Positions 30,984-35,831 of a stretch of DNA of 35,831 bases are shown piece by piece. Positions within the stretch are counted from its first letter, which is position 1, and the number at the start of each line of letters is the position of its first letter. The notes below the pieces were generated by a model. That model was not told the origin of the DNA. It saw only the letters and a list, made by a program, of their open reading frames with translations, and ran no database searches. This DNA comes from an uncultured Sutterella sp. (GTDB lineage: Bacteria > Pseudomonadota > Gammaproteobacteria > Burkholderiales > Burkholderiaceae_F): contig UQUS01000018.1 of the NCBI GenBank assembly GCA_900544335.1, positions 1 to 35,831 on the forward strand. The letters run 5' to 3'. Position numbers and translations under genes: made by a program.

Positions 30984-32636
30984 TCATTTGCGCGACAACT
31001 TCTCGATGGTCTCAAGCAAAAGCTGCGGGGCAATTTTCAGGGAGTAATTCAACTCGAGGCGTTCCGTTGCCTTGTGGGCATCCTTTCCGGCCGGCCCCAT
31101 GTTGGCAATCGGGACATCGAGCGAGAGAAGTTCTTTCATCGGCAGCGAATAGAGCTCTCCCCACCCGGGCATGTTGTCTTTGAGGGCAGTGAGCCCGGAT
31201 TTTTGTCCCTGAAATCCCAAATACGAAAGATCGGTAATGCCACCGAAGACTTTTTGAATCGTCACGGCGCCGTCCCCTGCAAGGACCCCGCCCCGAGCCG
31301 CTTGCTCTTGAATGATGCGCTTAAGAGCTCTTTCTTTGGCTTTGCGCCCTCCGTTGAATCGACTCGGGTAATACGGGGGTAAAAACCCGAGAACAATCGC
31401 AGGACCTTGAAGACCGCTTTCTTCCAACACCCATTCGCTGACGCGGATGGCCGCCTCGCGCATATCGGTTTTCGAATCAAGCGTTTGCAAAAAGGCTTTT
31501 TGTTGACGAGCAAACTCCTTTCTGCCGCCGAGTTTTTGCTCGGCTGTCTCCACAAGGTCCTTGTACGTTAAAACGCGCCCTTTCTTTTCCGTGATGGGAA
31601 CATCGGCTCCTTTAAGAGCCAACTCAAGCGCCGTCTTGTGCATTTGTTTGCACGAATCGAGCAAGACTTCGTTTGCAATGTCTTTTAAGTCATTGAGGAT
31701 GTCGCCCGGCGTTGCGTGGTCAGAAAGCACATTAAAGTAACAAACCGCCTTGGCCGGAAGGCTCACGCTGTACGTTGCTACCCGCGTCTGACAACTCAGG
31801 CACGTCGGAGGCGGAAGCGTATCGGAGCCCTTGCCGCAGATAAACGCCTTATTTCCTTCCAGCAATCGGACAACGTCGGCGGCAATGAGAGCCGCATTTG
31901 CGCCTTCGACATAGTCGTTCACGTGACTTTCTTGCCCTACGCACAAGAAATACGGCATGATTTTGCCGGTTGTCCCCGTGTAGTACGGGCGCGCCGGAGA
32001 TTTTCCTGCTGTCCAAAAACACGGCTCTCCCGTCAAGGCCGCCACAAAATCCAACGCCTGTTCGTCCCGAATCGCGCACAGTTTGGTCAACGAGCCCCGC
32101 ATACCGGCGCTGTCGCTTTCTTCATCGGGAACCGCTAAAAACGCAATATTGATTTTAAGGTCCGGGCTTTGAGCCAAAACACGCATGGTTTCGATGAAAA
32201 TCGCCAAACCCGATTTCATATCCATGACACCTCGCCCGAAAAGCCAATTGCCGCTTTCTAGGTCTTCTCGCACCTCGTCGGGAAGATCGACATCGGCAAG
32301 AGCCTCGGTATACGCGTCCGGAGAAAACGCTAGGTCGGCAAGCGGACCCTGAACATCGACGACATCGAAATGCCCCGTTAACAGCACCGTCCGTTCGGTC
32401 TTTTCGGCCGGACGCAAAAGGGCCCATACAGCCTTGCGTCCGAGTCGGTCTCCCCCACAGGCAAAGATTTCCGCAGTCAGGGTGTTTCCCTGCGTAGGTT
32501 GTATTTCGGTAAGGGTCTCATAAAGGACTTGCGCAACACGATTTTCTTCCTCGGCGCGACCTGAAACACTCGGGATGGAACACAGTTTCTTGGTCAGGGA
32601 CAGGATGCTCTCCGGACTCGGGCAAATTACGGTCAT
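30984..32636 (-). CDS. rocB: RocB-like M20 family peptidase
   Basis: This is a large M20-type metallohydrolase of the RocB group, named for arginine utilisation in Bacillus although its exact reaction is not established. The 550-residue length matches RocB. Metal-site motifs are LLTGHFDVVDV (His89, Asp91), FGRGVMDMKSGLA near 133-145 and AVPDEESDSAGMRG near 167-180. Longer inserts between these motifs, and GEPCFWTAGKSPARPYYTGTTGK, fit the family. The ATG at 32636 has an AAGG site at a long spacing. A 59-codon open frame ends 3 bp before it. It is followed on the same strand by the YjiH/YjiG-like pair and an M20D hydrolase, suggesting one catabolic unit. Confidence 0.88.
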   Translation of the reverse strand: MTVICPSPESILSLTKKLCSIPSVSGRAEEENRVAQVLYETLTEIQPTQGNTLTAEIFACGGDRLGRKAVWALLRPAEKTERTVLLTGHFDVVDVQGPLADLAFSPDAYTEALADVDLPDEVREDLESGNWLFGRGVMDMKSGLAIFIETMRVLAQSPDLKINIAFLAVPDEESDSAGMRGSLTKLCAIRDEQALDFVAALTGEPCFWTAGKSPARPYYTGTTGKIMPYFLCVGQESHVNDYVEGANAALIAADVVRLLEGNKAFICGKGSDTLPPPTCLSCQTRVATYSVSLPAKAVCYFNVLSDHATPGDILNDLKDIANEVLLDSCKQMHKTALELALKGADVPITEKKGRVLTYKDLVETAEQKLGGRKEFARQQKAFLQTLDSKTDMREAAIRVSEWVLEESGLQGPAIVLGFLPPYYPSRFNGGRKAKERALKRIIQEQAARGGVLAGDGAVTIQKVFGGITDLSYLGFQGQKSGLTALKDNMPGWGELYSLPMKELLSLDVPIANMGPAGKDAHKATERLELNYSLKIAPQLLLETIEKLSRK

Positions 32637-32639
32637 TTT

Positions 32640-32819
32640 TTACGGACCTTTCGTGTGCGTTTTATCGATGGAAACAACTTTCTTGCTTTCTTTCTGACTG
32701 TAATTCTTCATTTTGAAGAGAATGCTCGGATTTGTCGAGAAGAGCCCTCTTTCCCGACGAGCTTCAACCAAGCCAATGCCCTTAGCGACTCTATCAGAAA
32801 CAGGCTCTAACTTATCCAA
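32640..32819 (-). pseudogene. Short protein-like reading frame ending 3 bp before rocB; possible gene remnant
   Basis: The minus-strand frame ending in TAA at 32640-32642 is open for at least 59 codons. It reads like protein, for example GIGLVEARRERGLFSTN, and ends KVVSIDKTHTKGP. No family is recognised. The only upstream starts are a TTG at 32819 (no ribosome site) and an ATG at 32711 that would give 23 residues. Its upstream end overlaps the tail of the DUF2142-type gene in another frame. A stop 3 bp before the rocB start is the spacing expected of an operon neighbour. It may be the surviving 3' end of a gene lost when the glycan genes arrived, a small leader peptide, or chance. Confidence 0.3.
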
Positions 32820-34264
32820 TAACGAGAAAGTGTCGCCGACTGCGTGGCTACAATGGAAAGGACCCCATAAGCAATAAGCGCCAAAGAAAGAATCACACGC
32901 ACATTTCGCGTCTCGTGTGCCCTAGAAACAACCCAGGTATATTCAGTTGCAAAACCAAGGAGCATAAACGGAGCAATAAGGTAACGACCTTGAACGCCCG
33001 CGATAGCCCCTGCACATGGGAACGGGGTCCACTGAACAAGTAAAAAAAAGAAAGTAGACAAGGCTGAGCCAATTGCAACGATGAAAAGGAACCCGCCTTC
33101 GGAACGCCAGGTGGTGAGAAACTTACTGCGGATGCAACCGTAAATAAGCGCCCCCCAAACCAGAACATGTGTCAGGTAAATCACGCCTTTACTAACACAA
33201 TAATCGAGCCAGCCAAGTTGCCCAGCAAAACTATCCCTATAAAACTTCAGTAACCCGATGTCTGTAAACGTATGAAAGAATGCCTTGATTGTTTCTACCG
33301 GGTGCATCAAATAGTACAAAGCAATTTGTACCATGCCGAAACTGCGGTCTGGACGCGGAATCGTACTCATCGCAAAAAGAATCCAAGCAACTCCCAAAAA
33401 TACTGTTAACAGGGACACCCCTATCTGAAATCGGGATTTGTTCCTAACGCCAAGCCAAAAGGGCAACACCATCAGAACAAACATGTTCATGCGATGCGTT
33501 GCCAAGACAAAGATTAAAACGCATAGACCAATAAAACCCCAGCCAGAATATCTTTTAGAAAGATGCAAAAAAAGACTGGCAATCAGAACCGTCATTGCGA
33601 AGTGAACGCCGTCCGTTGACGGGCAAACTGCCTGAAAAAGCGTCATCGGCATCAGCAATAAAACTGCCGTCAGTAGCGGAAGCCGCCAGAGTCGGGCAGC
33701 CAGAGCAAGCAGCCCGAAAATGGCGACCAGATTAAGCGCCTTAGCGAGATTGACGACACGCCAAACTTTCAGATGGAATTTCTCGCCGACTAAGATGGCC
33801 ACGGCCTGAGGAATGTAACTCCCAGGAAAGTACACAGCCGAACTCGAGAAGTCACATCGCGTATAGGAATCGGAATATCGTATCTCTCGGAGGTTCTCTA
33901 GCGTAGTAACCTTCTTTTCAGGATGGAATGCAAGAGAAGAAAGTTTTCCGTAATACTCAAGTTGTCCGTTATTAATCACATCGCCGATCGTTTTTCCGTC
34001 CGACTGCAGAACGATATTTCCATGCGCCAATGACGCCGCCCGCATCATGTGAGCCCCCTCGTCCGGAGACTGTGCGTGCGGGACAATGCTGAAAATTGCG
34101 AGAACAGCGCAGGCCATTAAAACAAGAACAATGCCTGCATATCCGGTTCTCATCGGGCCAACAAAACTATCAAATATCCCGATAATCCTCTCACAGATTC
34201 GGTTGAAGAGAACACACACAGCAGTAGCGGCACAACGGGTTTGCATAATCGGACAAAGAATCAA
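32807..34264 (-). CDS. DUF2142-type polytopic membrane protein, probable GT-C sugar transferase
   Basis: This is an integral membrane protein with about 10-12 hydrophobic segments. Acidic motif SPDEGAHMMRAASL lies in the first periplasmic loop, as in DUF2142 and related GT-C glycosyltransferases that use polyprenyl-phosphate sugars. Other family-like points are CPSTDGVHFAMTVL and GVQGRYLIAPFMLL. The start is uncertain: the longest frame begins at TTG 34264 (485 residues), ATG 34246 is six codons later, and ATG 34153 would begin right at the first membrane segment. None has a good ribosome site. It is the last gene of a three-gene set with an SMR-like protein and a GT2 enzyme, fitting the final transferase that moves the lipid-linked sugar to a cell-surface acceptor. 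Base composition looks more A+T-rich than neighbouring housekeeping genes. Confidence 0.75.
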   Translation of the reverse strand: MILCPIMQTRCAATAVCVLFNRICERIIGIFDSFVGPMRTGYAGIVLVLMACAVLAIFSIVPHAQSPDEGAHMMRAASLAHGNIVLQSDGKTIGDVINNGQLEYYGKLSSLAFHPEKKVTTLENLREIRYSDSYTRCDFSSSAVYFPGSYIPQAVAILVGEKFHLKVWRVVNLAKALNLVAIFGLLALAARLWRLPLLTAVLLLMPMTLFQAVCPSTDGVHFAMTVLIASLFLHLSKRYSGWGFIGLCVLIFVLATHRMNMFVLMVLPFWLGVRNKSRFQIGVSLLTVFLGVAWILFAMSTIPRPDRSFGMVQIALYYLMHPVETIKAFFHTFTDIGLLKFYRDSFAGQLGWLDYCVSKGVIYLTHVLVWGALIYGCIRSKFLTTWRSEGGFLFIVAIGSALSTFFFLLVQWTPFPCAGAIAGVQGRYLIAPFMLLGFATEYTWVVSRAHETRNVRVILSLALIAYGVLSIVATQSATLSRYWIS

Positions 34265-34276
34265 TGCATTTCAACA

Positions 34277-34296
34277 GGAGGCTATAGCGAGCCTCC
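34277..34296 (-). terminator. Hairpin between the SMR-like and DUF2142-type genes
   Basis: GGAGGCT (34277-34283) and AGCCTCC (34290-34296) form a perfect 7-bp stem with a 6-nt loop, immediately after the SMR-like stop. There is no U-run. It could hide or modulate translation of the downstream gene, whose start lacks a ribosome site. Confidence 0.4.
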
Positions 34297-34300
34297 CGAA

Positions 34301-34645
34301 TCAGGAGGTAATTGATAACGCGACACCGAGAACAATGAAAACGACGCCGATTATGTAGCGCAACCCGATTTGTTCATTAAAAACGAATACCGACAAGAAC
34401 GGAACGAATACGAAAGCAAGTGCCATCAAAGGGTAAGCTTTCGCGAGCGACAGTTTGGACAACACAAACACCCATCCGACAGTCGTCACGGCATAGAGCA
34501 CTAATGCTGCGAAAAGCACCAACATCGGCCGCAAAACAAAAATGCTTTGCGCTGCTTCAAACGAAATCGCTGCCGACTTGAAAAGAACTTGTCCGACAGA
34601 TATTCCTACAACGCACAGAAATGCAAGTGCCCAATAAGTCCACAT
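34301..34645 (-). CDS. SMR/EamA-type four-helix membrane protein, probable lipid-sugar flippase
   Basis: The 114-residue protein has four membrane segments (about 3-22, 37-58, 63-85 and 92-112), the plan of the small multidrug resistance/EamA half-unit. It resembles the ArnE/ArnF type, which flips undecaprenyl-phosphate-linked aminoarabinose. Conserved-looking points are GQVLFKSAA in helix 1 and LAKAYPLMALAFVFVPFLS, a motif shared by this group. ATG 34645 follows AGAGGA. Placed between a GtrB-like GT2 gene (38 bp upstream) and a GT-C-like gene, it most likely translocates the lipid-linked sugar rather than exporting drugs. This is inference from context. Confidence 0.75.
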   Translation of the reverse strand: MWTYWALAFLCVVGISVGQVLFKSAAISFEAAQSIFVLRPMLVLFAALVLYAVTTVGWVFVLSKLSLAKAYPLMALAFVFVPFLSVFVFNEQIGLRYIIGVVFIVLGVALSITS

Positions 34646-34683
34646 GGTCTGTCCTCTGCAAAAACCTCTCAGTCAAAAAAATC

Positions 34684-35646
34684 CTATTGTCGATGCCGCA
34701 AAAACCGACTAATGCTTGTTTTCGGAACCGAGGCAATGTCATAGTTAATAAAAGAAAGCAGGAGCTCTAGCCCCATAAATACCGGCAATGCTGCCAACAT
34801 AACTGTTCCGGAACTTGCCACAATGCCCGTCCTTAGAGTTTCGATCCATTCACTCACCCCGAACCCAATGCCGAACGCCAACAAAGGGACAGAAAGCAAC
34901 AACTCGACAGAGGCCACAGAAAAGTCGCGGATGTAGTAGTTGTAAATAATCCGCTTAAAGGCATTAACAGCGTGTTTGCCCAGAAACTCAAAGAGAATCT
35001 TTTTAATATTCAAACCCGACTTTTCATCGGCATACTTTGCGCGCATCGGAATGTCCTGGACAACGGCCCGCATAGTTGAGAGGCGGAAAAGGATGTCCGT
35101 TTCAAAAAAGTAACGTCGACTAATTTTTTCAAACGGCAATTCCCGAACGACCTCAGCCGTAATCGCTGTATACCCATTTGTAGGATCCATGATGTTCCAA
35201 TATCCGGAACTGATTTTGTTGATGAAAGAGAGAACCGCATTCCCGAAAAGACGAATCCGGGGCATCTCTCGTAAATTTTCGGCGTTCCAGAAGCGATTTC
35301 CCTTTGCATAGTCAGCACTACCGTCTTCAAGAGGGCGAACAAAGTTTTCTATCAATGACGGATCCATCTGCCCATCCCCATCAATCTTGACGAGAATATC
35401 CATTCCCTCTGCGATAGCAGCCTTATAACCTGTCATTACCGCCCCGCCGACTCCCTGATTCTTCTCATGAGTAAGGATTCGAATCCGGGAGTCCTTGAGT
35501 TTCGCGCGGACAAACTCCCCCGTTTTCTCGGGACAACAATCATCAACGACAAAAATCCTTGCAACGCAAGGAGGCATCGCCTCAAGAACAGAGCCGATCT
35601 GGGCCTTGACGTTGTAGCACGGGACAACAACCGCGATGTTCGCCAT
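34684..35646 (-). CDS. GtrB-like family 2 glycosyltransferase (undecaprenyl-phosphate sugar synthase)
   Basis: This is a membrane-anchored glycosyltransferase predicted to transfer a sugar from a nucleotide donor to undecaprenyl phosphate on the cytoplasmic face. The 320-residue protein has a GT-A domain with VVPCYNV at 7-13, VVDDCCPEKT near 33-42, KNQGVGGAVMTGY and the metal-binding DGDGQMDP at 89-96. The amphipathic and hydrophobic C-terminus has two membrane helices (about 243-267 and 280-303), the GtrB/DPM1-like plan. RRYFFETDILFRL matches the region after the active site in this family. ATG 35646 has a clear AGGAG site 9 nt upstream. It is the first gene of the three-gene glycan module. 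The sugar is unknown; GalU-made UDP-glucose is one option. Confidence 0.88.
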   Translation of the reverse strand: MANIAVVVPCYNVKAQIGSVLEAMPPCVARIFVVDDCCPEKTGEFVRAKLKDSRIRILTHEKNQGVGGAVMTGYKAAIAEGMDILVKIDGDGQMDPSLIENFVRPLEDGSADYAKGNRFWNAENLREMPRIRLFGNAVLSFINKISSGYWNIMDPTNGYTAITAEVVRELPFEKISRRYFFETDILFRLSTMRAVVQDIPMRAKYADEKSGLNIKKILFEFLGKHAVNAFKRIIYNYYIRDFSVASVELLLSVPLLAFGIGFGVSEWIETLRTGIVASSGTVMLAALPVFMGLELLLSFINYDIASVPKTSISRFLRHRQ

Positions 35647-35831
35647 CAGAACATTCTCCTAGTCTTGTCGACCTGCACAACTGTTGGGTAGCAAGACCGC
35701 GAACAACAAGCAAAGCGAGAAGACCCCTCCGCATGAAGAAAAGCTAGCGCCTGAGGGGGGGCACATTTCACCGACCAAGTCAAGTAGGTAATTAAAATTT
35801 AAAAAAATCTCTGGCGGTTAAGCCATAGGCA
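35647..35831. other. Upstream region of the glycan module
   Basis: No gene is supported here. It contains a run of seven G (35755-35761) and an A+T-rich stretch at about 35790-35812. A TTGACT hexamer on the minus strand (35778-35783) would place its -10 on the G-run, so no convincing promoter is seen. The module may be transcribed from further upstream, beyond the window. Confidence 0.4.

Noticed and set aside
34301..34645. Drug efflux pump of the SMR family
   Set aside because: The gene is sandwiched between two glycosyltransferase-type genes and resembles ArnE/ArnF more than EmrE, so a lipid-sugar flippase is more likely.

Overview
The window looks like chromosome from a betaproteobacterium, most likely Burkholderiales. 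The evidence is the housekeeping gene order rplU-rpmA-obgE-proB and ftsY-ftsE-ftsX-rpoH, the lptF/lptG pair, heptose (LPS) synthesis by a stand-alone RfaE2, and two tRNA genes with encoded CCA. A transporter-rich, peptide-using lifestyle (TAXI-TRAP uptake, NhaC antiporter, M20 peptidases) would suit a gut Sutterellaceae-type member, but that placement is inference. No phage, insertion sequence, CRISPR array or rRNA was seen.

Layout. 1-265: intergenic DNA with two copies of a hairpin-rich repeat. 266-3465 (minus): a TAXI-type TRAP transporter, binding protein then fused permease, behind a consensus-perfect sigma-54 promoter. 3822-4556 (plus): an amino-acid-type ABC ATPase without partner genes. 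4577-9708 (minus): rsmD, coaD, nhaC, lptF, lptG. 9719-13716 (plus): ftsY, ftsE, ftsX, rpoH, trmL. 13713-17861 (minus): tRNA-Ala, tRNA-Glu, an Arg/Asp-rich protein with a possible ribbon-helix-helix segment, rplU, rpmA, obgE, proB. 18123-18614 (plus): rfaE2. 18619-19458 (minus): galU. 19651-28534 (plus): apaH, a 1863-residue double-length UvrA, cca, folB, ttcA, tightly packed. 28542-32636 (minus): a module of RocB-like M20 peptidase, a YjiH/YjiG-like membrane pair and an M20D amidohydrolase. 32807-35646 (minus): a GtrB-like glycosyltransferase, an SMR/EamA-type small membrane protein and a DUF2142-type polytopic protein.

How genes work together. LptF/LptG, RfaE2, GalU and the last three genes all serve the cell envelope. 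The last three have the parts of a three-component lipid-linked sugar modification system: make the undecaprenyl-phosphate sugar, flip it, transfer it in the periplasm. The RocB/YjiHG/M20D module parallels the E. coli yjiH-yjiG-iadA arrangement and may handle modified peptides or acylated amino acids. rplU/rpmA/obgE, rsmD, trmL, cca, ttcA and the tRNAs form the translation group.

The items most worth a second look are the sigma-54 promoter with its leader palindrome, the four-ATPase UvrA, the glycan module, the peptidase/YjiHG module, an unlisted 59-codon reading frame just upstream of rocB, the Arg/Asp-rich protein, and the structured repeats at the left edge.
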